Below, one piece after another: positions 1 to 5,336 of a stretch of 5,336 bases of DNA; positions within the stretch are counted from its first letter, which is position 1; every line of letters begins with the position of its first letter. The DNA comes from an uncultured Gammaproteobacteria bacterium (lineage in GTDB: Bacteria; Pseudomonadota; Gammaproteobacteria; Pseudomonadales; Pseudohongiellaceae), in NCBI GenBank assembly GCA_903926285.1, contig CAIYIP010000517.1:1-5336 (forward strand), in the 5' to 3' direction. The position numbers and the translations under genes are program-made. The notes beneath the pieces were generated by a model. It had not been told where the DNA came from and made no database searches. It saw only the letters and a program-made list of their open reading frames with translations.

Positions 1-688
1 CGGTGCGGGCCACCTGCCACAACAACCATGGCAAGGCGCGACGTCCGCCTATCAGCATCAAGGCAATAAAGGCGAACACCTGCAAAAGGGTTTTACCAAT
101 CGTCAGCCATAGGGCACCGTTGCTGGCGTCGGCTTCACCCACTGTGCCGACGAGTGTGCTGCCAAGCACACCTGCCAAGGGCGGCATCAGTACAAGAACC
201 AGCACCGTGGCCAGATCCTCGACGATGAGCCAGCCAACGGCGATACGCCCGTTCATTGTGTCGAGCACACGCTGGGCTTCCAGCGCTTTGAGCAGTACCA
301 CGGTACTCGCACACGACAGGCACAGGCCGAACACGAGGCCACTGCCTACACTCCAGCCCCACCACGACGTCAGCGCGATACCCAGCACTGTCGCAAATGA
401 CATCTGCACCACGGCGCCCGGAACCACGATACGTTTTACTGCCAGCAGGTCATTTAATGAGAAATGCAGGCCCACGCCGAACATCAGTAGCATCACGCCA
501 ATCTCGGATAACTGGGAGGCAAGCTCGATGTCGGCGACAAAACCCGGGCTATACGGCCCGATAACGATGCCGGCAAGGAGATAGCCCACCAGCGCCGGCA
601 CCTTGAGACGCACGGCGATGAAACCAAGTACAAGCGCAATACCAAAACCACTGGCAAGGGTTGTAATGAGGGTGATGTTGTTTTCCAT
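1..688 (-). CDS. ybaL: YbaL/Kef-type monovalent cation:proton antiporter, N-terminal part (cut by left edge)
   Basis: This is a membrane antiporter of the CPA2 family, expected to exchange K+ or Na+ for H+ across the inner membrane. The frame gives 229 residues before the edge, about 40% of the ~560 usual for E. coli YbaL. It is nearly all hydrophobic segments (roughly residues 7-25, 30-46, 60-75, 86-108, 113-133, 151-172, 192-213). Family landmarks match YbaL as I remember it: VGYLLAGIVIGP (34-45), PGFVADIELASQLSEIGVML (48-67), LLMFGVGLHFSL (67-78), VFGLCLS.ASTVVLLKALE (119-137) and GWLIVEDL (152-159), whose acidic pair lies where CPA2 transporters hold ion-coupling residues. The ATG at 688-686 is secure: an in-frame TGA sits immediately upstream (691-689) and GGAG lies 5 nt before it. 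The C-terminal half, including any nucleotide-binding (RCK/TrkA-N) domain, is outside the window, so substrate and gating cannot be judged. It lies downstream of regBA behind a 197-bp spacer and may have its own promoter. Confidence 0.9.
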   Translation of the reverse strand, partial: MENNITLITTLASGFGIALVLGFIAVRLKVPALVGYLLAGIVIGPYSPGFVADIELASQLSEIGVMLLMFGVGLHFSLNDLLAVKRIVVPGAVVQMSFATVLGIALTSWWGWSVGSGLVFGLCLSCASTVVLLKALEAQRVLDTMNGRIAVGWLIVEDLATVLVLVLMPPLAGVLGSTLVGTVGEADASNGALWLTIGKTLLQVFAFIALMLIGGRRALPWLLWQVART

Positions 689-693
689 TCAGT

Positions 694-697
694 CTCC
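694..697 (-). promoter_or_regulatory. Ribosome binding site of ybaL
   Basis: The minus strand reads GGAG, then a 5-nt spacer, then the ATG at 688. Together with the in-frame TGA directly before the ATG, this fixes the ybaL start. Confidence 0.8.
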
Positions 698-750
698 AGT
701 TCTGCCATCCGAGGATAACTGAACCGGAAGAGGACAGCCATCCGGATTCG

Positions 751-779
751 GGCATACATTTGTAGATTGAGGATGTCGA
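751..779 (-). promoter_or_regulatory. Weak candidate sigma70-like promoter for ybaL
   Basis: On the minus strand TCGACA (779-774, five of six bases of TTGACA) is followed after 17 bp by TATGCC (756-751, three of six bases of TATAAT). The optimal spacing and the position about 60 bp before the ybaL start are in its favour. The poor -10 match, and the fact that the -35 lies within a degenerate tandem repeat, count against it. An A-rich tract lies about 60 bp further upstream. ybaL could also be read through from regA, since no clear terminator separates them. Confidence 0.2.
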
Positions 780-823
780 GTGGGGATGTAGAGTGAGATG
801 TAGATTGAGATGCAGATTGAGGA
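761..823. repeat. Degenerate 12-13 bp tandem repeat, five copies
   Basis: On the plus strand five consecutive units follow the pattern TGTAGATTGAGGA: 761-773 (13 bp), 774-786 (13 bp, TGTCGAGTGGGGA), 787-798 (12 bp, TGTAGAGTGAGA), 799-810 (12 bp, TGTAGATTGAGA) and 811-823 (13 bp, TGCAGATTGAGGA). The array is purine-rich on the plus strand and lies in the regA-ybaL spacer. Units abut without spacers, so it is a minisatellite-like array and not a CRISPR. It may be simple slippage or a multi-site regulatory region. Confidence 0.8.
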
Positions 824-885
824 CATCTCAGGCTGTCTTTTTTTGCTTCCTTTTTTGTTTTGCTTTTTTGAATTTTGAGAAATGA

Positions 886-1431
886 TTACTGACGCACCGG
901 CCGCTTGAGCAACTTGCGCTGCAGGGTGCGTCGATGCATGCCAAGGCTGCGCGCAGTAGCAGAAATGTTGCCGGTGTTTTCGGCGAGCACACGTTGAATG
1001 TGTTCCCACGCCAACCGATCTACCGAGAGTGGTTCTGCCGGCAACGGAGGCGCTGAATTGTCTGCTTGCCCAAGACCCAGCTTAAGCAAAATCTCATCCG
1101 CATCAAGTGGCTTGCACCCATAGTCAAAAGCGCCGATCTTGATGGCTGCCACTGCCGTTGCAATGCTGGAATAACCCGTGAGAATCAGGATGCGCATAAG
1201 CGGATTGATGACGAGCAGCGGCGCAATACAATCAAGTCCGGACTCGTGACTTATTTTCATATCAACTACGGCATAGTGCGGCGGCGCAATAGCCGCCTGC
1301 GTTAATGCACTTTCGATGTTATGCGCCTGCAACACTCCATAACCACGTCTGCGCAACGCGCGCGCCAGCACTTCCACAAATGTGATGTCATCATCGAGCA
1401 GCAGTATGGTGGCAGCAGCGGTATCAGTCAT
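886..1431 (-). CDS. regA: RegA/PrrA/RoxR-family redox response regulator
   Basis: This is the cytoplasmic DNA-binding partner of the RegB kinase, 181 residues, a normal length for RegA. The receiver domain (about 7-120) has the acidic pocket LLDDD (D13-D15), phospho-acceptor D57 in YAVVDMK, T85 in LILTGYSSIATAVAAIK and K107 in YGCKPLDADE. After a short Pro-rich linker (about 123-137) comes a Fis-type helix-turn-helix (about 143-176) with ISATARSLGMHRRTLQRKL, the near-invariant RegA recognition region. This family controls genes for respiration, electron transport and redox balance. The ATG at 1431 is preferred over an upstream ATG at 1587, because the extra 52 residues are a shadow of regB and the receiver fold starts right after 1431. 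The start overlaps the end of regB (ATGACTGA, 8 nt), which implies translational coupling; no strong Shine-Dalgarno is visible. The stop is TAA at 888-886. A Cys (C106) lies next to K107; I do not know whether that is common in the family. Confidence 0.95.
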   Translation of the reverse strand: MTDTAAATILLLDDDITFVEVLARALRRRGYGVLQAHNIESALTQAAIAPPHYAVVDMKISHESGLDCIAPLLVINPLMRILILTGYSSIATAVAAIKIGAFDYGCKPLDADEILLKLGLGQADNSAPPLPAEPLSVDRLAWEHIQRVLAENTGNISATARSLGMHRRTLQRKLLKRPVRQ

Positions 1432-2830
1432 GACCAGGCGCTGCCGGCTTAGTCGCCATGAATTCAGCGGCCGCCTTGTCCAGCGGCAATACGATTTCAG
1501 TGAGTGTGCCTTGCAAATTAGCAGTGAGTGTCCCTGGCAAATTTCCGCTGGTGCGTGTCCCCTGCACTTCTTTCCCGGTGCGTACAACCGGATACAGACT
1601 CACCCTGCCGCCCAGCCGATTTACCGTCGCCTGACTCAGCACCAGGCCCACACCCAAACCATTGGTTTTGGTGCTGACAATCCGCGTGCCCAACTGTTCC
1701 TCAAGTTCAGGATGTATGCCTTCACCAAAGTCCCTGATCTTCAGTGACCAGTTTTCGGTATCCCAGGCCAACTCACATTCAAGGCCTTGCGTACTGGCAT
1801 CAGCAGCATTGTTGAGCATGTTGATCAAGGCCTGCTGCAACGTAACATCCAGCCATATCGAAGGAGCGACTCCCGCCTGCACGGCCAGCTTACAGGTCAC
1901 TTCCGGGCGCAGCAGCTGCCATTGGTCGAGCAGCGCCTGCACGAAGTCATGCAAGCCGATTGCCTGCGGCTGCTGATTTTTCAGATCGGCTTTTTCCACC
2001 AACGTCAGTAATGCAGCGCGACAGTTTGCCACTTGTTGCTGCAATACCTGCAAATCCTTCAGCAACTCCGGATTTGCCCCATGCTCCACTTGCAGTTCCT
2101 TGAGCAATACCGCCATCGTGCCCAGCGGCGTGCCCAGTGCATGCGCGGTACCTGCCGCTTGTGTGGCAAGGGCGAGAATCTGTTCATCACGCAAGGTATC
2201 TTCGCGATAACGACTGAGGCGTGCAGCCTGCTCGCGATTTTCCACTGCCATCTTCAGGACGAACCATGTGATCAGACTTGCACTCACCACAAAATTGAAC
2301 CACATGCCGACAATATGCAGACTGATCGGACTCTGCGCCGCATGCACCATGCCCGGCATATTGATGTGTGCGTCCAGCGGCATGGTCGGTGAAAAGGCCA
2401 GCAAGGGCTCGTAGAAAAACAGCAGCAGGCTGTAGCACAACAAGGTGAGCGCAACCAGCGCCGACGTGTAGTGCCAGCTCAGCGTCGCGGCGGCGATCGT
2501 AATCGGCACGAGAAAATACGACACAAACGGATTACTGGCACCGCCGGTGAAATACAACAACAGTGCAAGGCCGAGGACATCCACCAGCAAGTGCACAAAA
2601 AATTCGCGCACATCGGGACTGACATTGCCTTGCAGGCGCAGATAGAGTCCACCATTGAGCACGGCTAACAGTGTAAAAATGCCGAGCATCGCGGCGTAGT
2701 TCAAGTCCAGGTTCAAAACAAACCAGGCATACAGCAAGGCAACCACCTGACAGACAAATACAATCAGGCGTATCGTGAGCAAGCGACGCAGGTTGCGCTG
2801 CAGGACAGTGGTGATGAAAGGAATAGTCAC
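1424..2830 (-). CDS. regB: RegB/PrrB/RoxS-family redox sensor histidine kinase
   Basis: This is an inner-membrane kinase that senses the quinone pool and thiol redox state and phosphorylates RegA. It has 468 residues. Six hydrophobic segments lie at about 19-38, 44-64, 78-95, 102-118, 121-140 and 172-193. Between segments 3 and 4 is GGASNPF (96-102), matching the GGXXNPF quinone-site motif of RegB. The H-box TAHALGTPLGTM has phospho-acceptor H230, and C270 in VANCRAALLTLVEKA fits the redox-active cysteine. The 40-residue distance equals that of H225 to C265 in Rhodobacter RegB. The ATPase domain has an N-box ALINMLNNAADA (334-345), G1 DFGEGI (367-372) and G2 TNGLGVGLVLSQ (389-400). Two oddities: Ala replaces the usual acidic residue after H230, and a short repeat-built insertion lies at about 411-442 before the final strand. 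The start is GTG at 2830; an in-frame TAA at 2836-2834 rules out extension. The Shine-Dalgarno is weak (GGA about 12 nt upstream). The gene overlaps regA by 8 nt. Confidence 0.95.
   Translation of the reverse strand: MTIPFITTVLQRNLRRLLTIRLIVFVCQVVALLYAWFVLNLDLNYAAMLGIFTLLAVLNGGLYLRLQGNVSPDVREFFVHLLVDVLGLALLLYFTGGASNPFVSYFLVPITIAAATLSWHYTSALVALTLLCYSLLLFFYEPLLAFSPTMPLDAHINMPGMVHAAQSPISLHIVGMWFNFVVSASLITWFVLKMAVENREQAARLSRYREDTLRDEQILALATQAAGTAHALGTPLGTMAVLLKELQVEHGANPELLKDLQVLQQQVANCRAALLTLVEKADLKNQQPQAIGLHDFVQALLDQWQLLRPEVTCKLAVQAGVAPSIWLDVTLQQALINMLNNAADASTQGLECELAWDTENWSLKIRDFGEGIHPELEEQLGTRIVSTKTNGLGVGLVLSQATVNRLGGRVSLYPVVRTGKEVQGTRTSGNLPGTLTANLQGTLTEIVLPLDKAAAEFMATKPAAPGHD
1498..1571 (-). 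repeat. In-frame tandem repeat within the 3' part of regB
   Basis: Two adjacent 24-bp units, 1498-1521 and 1522-1545, agree at 20 of 24 bases (both begin CAGTGAGTGT on the plus strand). A third, weaker copy follows with a 27-bp offset (about 1553-1571). In the protein they read QGTRTSGNL (423-431), PGTLTANL (432-439) and QGTLTEIV (440-447). The last copy is the normal final strand of the kinase ATPase domain, so the first two look like in-frame duplications of it. Confidence 0.8.
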
Positions 2831-2868
2831 AGTTTATTTATCCAGCTTGTTCCGCAGCGCGAAGTGAT

Positions 2869-2880
2869 TGGCACGTGTCA
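2869..2880. promoter_or_regulatory. Inverted repeat TGGCACGTGTCA upstream of regB
   Basis: This is a 12-bp dyad with one mismatched pair around a CACGTG core, 39 bp upstream of the regB GTG. Its centre is 22 bp from the centre of a second dyad at 2891-2902, about two helical turns. It could be an operator for regB or for a divergent function; no specific regulator is recognised. Confidence 0.35.
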
Positions 2881-2890
2881 TGTTAGTCGC

Positions 2891-2902
2891 ATGTCCGGAC
2901 AT
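2891..2902. promoter_or_regulatory. Perfect 12-bp palindrome ATGTCCGGACAT upstream of regB
   Basis: This is a perfect inverted repeat without spacer in the 106-bp gap between the barrel gene and regB. It lies 60 bp before the regB start. It is too short and has no U-run, so it is not an intrinsic terminator; a dimeric transcription-factor site is more likely. It does not obviously match the RegA consensus as I remember it. Confidence 0.4.
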
Positions 2903-2936
2903 CCATAAAAATCCGCTCACGCTGACAGGAAACTAT

Positions 2937-5336
2937 CTAGAACCCGTAGCGCCAGCTTGCAGTCATTACACCACGGCGTTCCAGTTGCACCCCTGCAAAA
3001 TTATTCCGCAGGGGTTGCAGCCATTCGATCGCAATATCGCTGCCCGCCAGACTCGCCGTCACCCCGACGCCAAGATCCAGCAATCGGCCCCCCTGATTGG
3101 CGGGAAAGTCCATGGGCCCACTGCGCGCATTATAGGCAGTGAAATCGCCATGCAGTTCGCCTTTATCAGCCCAGGCGACACGCAGCGTACTCGAGAGCCA
3201 GGAATTGAGGTTATGCCCTGCCCAAGCGGAGACGTCCACGACATTTCCGAGTCGATACCCCGAAGCGTTGCGACTCTCAAGTCGTTTGCTGCCTGCCACC
3301 TGTAATCCCCAATGCCACGATTGCCTCGTGCCTGACCAGGTCAGGCTGGGTAACAGATCCCAGGTACCGCTGCCGGTTTGCATGTCGAAATGTTGCAAGC
3401 CGCCATCTGTACCAAAGCTGCGTTGATATTCCATGTCCACCTTGCCTGTGGGGATGCTGACTCCCAGGCCCAGATGCAACGCTTGTGTAGCGGTTTCGTG
3501 CAGGCTGATCAGTGCTGCGGCAACGGTATCCCCAACGGCAGAATTGAAATGTGCCCCCATGCTGCCATGCTCATGCACACCAGGAATCGGTGCAGGGCGG
3601 CCTGCCAATTCACGCACCTGCATGTCCATAGTCGTGAATTGCGGAATCAGCATCAAGGTTATGGAATCAGTTGGCGCATACATCAGGTCAAGCATATGCA
3701 TCGTCATGTTCATCTGCTGTGGCGCATAACGGCACAGCACTTCTGCACTACAGGCAGTTGCCACCACACTCGCATCCAGCACCGACTCAGTACCGCGCGA
3801 TAATGCACCGGACTGCCGGGTTTGACTCACCCTGTAGCCCGCCATAAAGGCACCCGCCTGCGTCAGCCGATGCCCGAACATGATGCCTGCTGGAATCTGG
3901 TGTGCCACATGTATTGGCCCGGCATGTTGTGCGTGGCCGCCTGCCAGCGATTCGCGCCGCAAACGCCGCGTCGTGGCTTGCAAGTCAACCTCCAGGGCAA
4001 GATTGGCCATCACATAATCCATGTCTGCAAAACTGCTGTCTGCCTTGTTGCCTGCGACCCGGCCGCTGGCACGTTGGTAAAATTCAAACCCGGCTTCCAC
4101 TGCGAAGCCACGCGCAAAACTTCTACGCAAAGTAAGGCCTGCACTGACAGAACCAAAAGCCGCGAGACGCGGATCGCTGGAAAAATGCTGCGGCAGTTTC
4201 GCCGCAGAAAAATCGACGAACTGCGGTTGCAGGTCAAGCAAACCTGCATCCACCGGATTATTGCCACCATCAACAAACTCACCGTTGGCAGTGCGAAAAA
4301 ATTGTCTTTGTTCTGCATCGGGGCTCAACCATATTTCCCGGCCTGCCGCATCTTTCGCAGCACTGCGATAAAACTGCCGTGACAGCAGAAAGGGTTGATA
4401 AAAATTTGCAGCACCTTGGGTGTAGTAGCGCACCCGCGGCGTAAAGGTCCAGTTGCCAAGCGGTTGAACCCACTGTACTTCAAGACTGTGAGTGTCAATG
4501 TCCCAGTCATCAGACGAGAACTGATACTCGAGATGAAGCGCAGCATCGAGCGCACTGAGGTGATGCACATAATGCGCATTCACTGCCAACTGCCTGCGCT
4601 TGTCTGGGCGTTGTTCCAGCAAGGCGCGCACGTCGCCGTTCACAGTTTGCTGCGCAGCTGAGCTAAAGGCTTCTGGTCCGACAAATATCACCGTTGTTGC
4701 CTTGTACGGATTCTCCATGAAACCGCGGCTGCTCGTGTAACCGACACTGACGTCAAACAAAGTGGAGGCATCAACCACCTGGGTAAGACCGATGTTTACC
4801 GTGCGATCGTTACGCTTGCCTTGCAGGCGTTCTGAACCCTGAGTGCGCACAAGTTGTGATGCATAGGCACTGCGGTTGAGATAAGGCAAAAGATCGGGAT
4901 CAAGCACGGCATCGGCATTACTGGAGGTATACCCGGCGCCAAAATTGATACTCGTCAGTTTCTGGTTGAAATCCAGGCGTCCACCCAGATTGCCGAAGCG
5001 TGACAAGTAGTCATCTTCATCGGAAATCCCTGCACCGATACTCATGCCACCTTGCGCGCCTTGATACTCCACAGTGGCATCCACTTGCTGCCGCATCTCG
5101 GGCGAGGCAGACGACATGATCAGCACATTGCGTGTATCGATCGCGGCAGTGCCATCGGGTGCAAACCTTACCGGATTGAGCTGGCGATCCAGCACCACCT
5201 GCCCATTCACGTAAGGCGATGCGCCGGAAGTGATGACGCCTTGTGTGGTATTTCGAAGAATGGCGCGATTGCCGCCAGCAAGCAGAGGCGCGGTCGCTAC
5301 GGGTGAGGCACCAGACCAGGTATCCTGGGTGAGCCC
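2937..5336 (-). CDS. Outer-membrane beta-barrel protein: DUF3570-like part plus Met/His-rich C-terminal module (5' end cut by right edge)
   Basis: The frame is open to the right edge: 799 codons, with the true start and signal peptide outside. A GTG at 5210 is internal; the 42 upstream codons (beginning GLTQDTWSGASPV) continue the family pattern. Residues are counted from 5336. Residues 1 to ~455 resemble DUF3570: alternating amphipathic strands, SGASP motifs, RLDFNQKLTSINFGAGY (120-136) and SSDPRLAAFGSVSAGLTLRR followed by GFAVEAGFEFYQR. After a basic linker TTRRLRRES comes a second module (about 465-799) with GGHAQHAGPIHVAH, MNMTMHMLDLMYAPTDSITL, GLGVSIPTGK, MQTGSGTWDLLPSLTW, GPMDFPANQGGR and a final WRYGF. 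The C-terminal Phe is the usual BAM recognition residue, supporting outer-membrane insertion. Met and His cluster at 468-596, and C529/C535 might form a disulfide. The function is unknown; a metal- or redox-linked envelope role is inference. I recall DUF3570 genes often lying near DUF4266, thioredoxin-like and ApbE genes; if so here, they would be beyond the right edge. The stop is TAG, 106 bp before regB. Confidence 0.82.
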   Translation of the reverse strand, partial: GLTQDTWSGASPVATAPLLAGGNRAILRNTTQGVITSGASPYVNGQVVLDRQLNPVRFAPDGTAAIDTRNVLIMSSASPEMRQQVDATVEYQGAQGGMSIGAGISDEDDYLSRFGNLGGRLDFNQKLTSINFGAGYTSSNADAVLDPDLLPYLNRSAYASQLVRTQGSERLQGKRNDRTVNIGLTQVVDASTLFDVSVGYTSSRGFMENPYKATTVIFVGPEAFSSAAQQTVNGDVRALLEQRPDKRRQLAVNAHYVHHLSALDAALHLEYQFSSDDWDIDTHSLEVQWVQPLGNWTFTPRVRYYTQGAANFYQPFLLSRQFYRSAAKDAAGREIWLSPDAEQRQFFRTANGEFVDGGNNPVDAGLLDLQPQFVDFSAAKLPQHFSSDPRLAAFGSVSAGLTLRRSFARGFAVEAGFEFYQRASGRVAGNKADSSFADMDYVMANLALEVDLQATTRRLRRESLAGGHAQHAGPIHVAHQIPAGIMFGHRLTQAGAFMAGYRVSQTRQSGALSRGTESVLDASVVATACSAEVLCRYAPQQMNMTMHMLDLMYAPTDSITLMLIPQFTTMDMQVRELAGRPAPIPGVHEHGSMGAHFNSAVGDTVAAALISLHETATQALHLGLGVSIPTGKVDMEYQRSFGTDGGLQHFDMQTGSGTWDLLPSLTWSGTRQSWHWGLQVAGSKRLESRNASGYRLGNVVDVSAWAGHNLNSWLSSTLRVAWADKGELHGDFTAYNARSGPMDFPANQGGRLLDLGVGVTASLAGSDIAIEWLQPLRNNFAGVQLERRGVMTASWRYGF

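Larger units (their letters stand above)
689..885. other. regA-ybaL intergenic spacer (197 bp)
   Basis: Reading in the direction of transcription, the spacer begins after the regA TAA with an A-rich stretch (about 882-835, containing runs of six and seven A). It continues through the 12-13 bp tandem repeats and ends in the ybaL leader. I see no stem followed by a U-run on the minus strand, so there is no clear intrinsic terminator after regA. The leader contains CGGATGGC twice (744-737 and 711-704), 33 bp apart. No RNA gene or small ORF with an RBS is convincing here. Confidence 0.6.
2831..2936. other. Spacer between the barrel gene and regB (106 bp)
   Basis: The gap holds the two inverted repeats and, in the direction of transcription, a short TTTTTAT stretch (about 2910-2904) soon after the barrel gene's TAG. 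No stable GC-rich stem precedes that T-run, so no terminator is called. No -35/-10 pair stands out. regBA could have its own promoter here or be reached by readthrough. Confidence 0.5.

Noticed and set aside
3..584. A 193-codon plus-strand open frame
   Set aside because: It lies antisense to ybaL, which has clear family motifs, an RBS and hydrophobic segments. The plus-strand product is Ser/Thr/Pro-rich with no recognisable domain.
493..759. Minus-strand open frame overlapping the ybaL start, as a possible leader peptide
   Set aside because: It has no Shine-Dalgarno, runs long into ybaL in another frame and shows no attenuator structure.
761..823. CRISPR array
   Set aside because: The units are 12-13 bp, degenerate and directly adjacent, with no spacers.
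807..844. Possible intrinsic terminator: hairpin GAGATG/CATCTC near a T7 run on the plus strand
   Set aside because: The stem is only 6 bp with an 11-nt loop and lies 8 nt from the T-run. A closer alternative, GACA/TGTC, is only 4 bp. The orientation is opposite to all genes here.
1432..1587. N-terminal extension of regA to an ATG at 1587
   Set aside because: The extra 52 codons overlap regB in another frame and do not resemble a receiver domain. The RegA fold begins just after the ATG at 1431.
3822..4382. A 186-codon plus-strand open frame, with others at 2868-3305 and 3378-3803
   Set aside because: All are antisense to the barrel gene. They have compositionally odd, domain-free products and no RBS evidence.
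5208..5210. GTG at 5210 as the start of the barrel gene
   Set aside because: The frame stays open upstream to the edge with family-like sequence (QDTWSGASP). There is no signal peptide after the GTG, which an outer-membrane protein would need.

Overview
The window reads like a proteobacterial chromosome, most likely a gammaproteobacterium. The evidence is an E. coli YbaL-like antiporter, a RegB/RegA (PrrBA, RoxSR) redox two-component pair and a Gram-negative outer-membrane beta-barrel protein; the organism itself cannot be named from the sequence. All four genes lie on the minus strand, so transcription runs from high to low coordinates: beta-barrel protein (cut by the right edge), regB, regA, ybaL (cut by the left edge). 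The plus strand carries no convincing gene.

Region by region. Positions 5336-2937 are one open frame of 799 codons. Its first part looks like a DUF3570 barrel, and its last ~330 residues look like a second Met/His-rich outer-membrane module ending in a C-terminal aromatic residue. Positions 2936-2831 form a 106-bp gap with two inverted repeats and no clear terminator. Positions 2830-1424 encode a membrane sensor kinase with the RegB quinone-site motif GGASNPF, phospho-acceptor H230 and redox cysteine C270. Positions 1431-886 encode the RegA-type regulator, whose start overlaps the end of regB by 8 nt. Positions 885-689 form a 197-bp spacer holding an A-rich tract (minus-strand reading), a short degenerate 12-13 bp tandem repeat and the ybaL leader. 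Positions 688-1 encode the first 229 residues of a YbaL/Kef-type CPA2 antiporter.

RegB and RegA clearly work together: RegB senses quinone/redox state in the inner membrane and phosphorylates RegA, a Fis-type helix-turn-helix regulator. Whether the barrel protein and the antiporter belong to the same circuit is inference from shared strand and adjacency. The most interesting points are the two-module architecture and Met/His clustering of the barrel protein, a small tandem duplication of the last catalytic-domain strand in RegB, and the paired dyads upstream of regBA. Nothing here amounts to a clearly new system.
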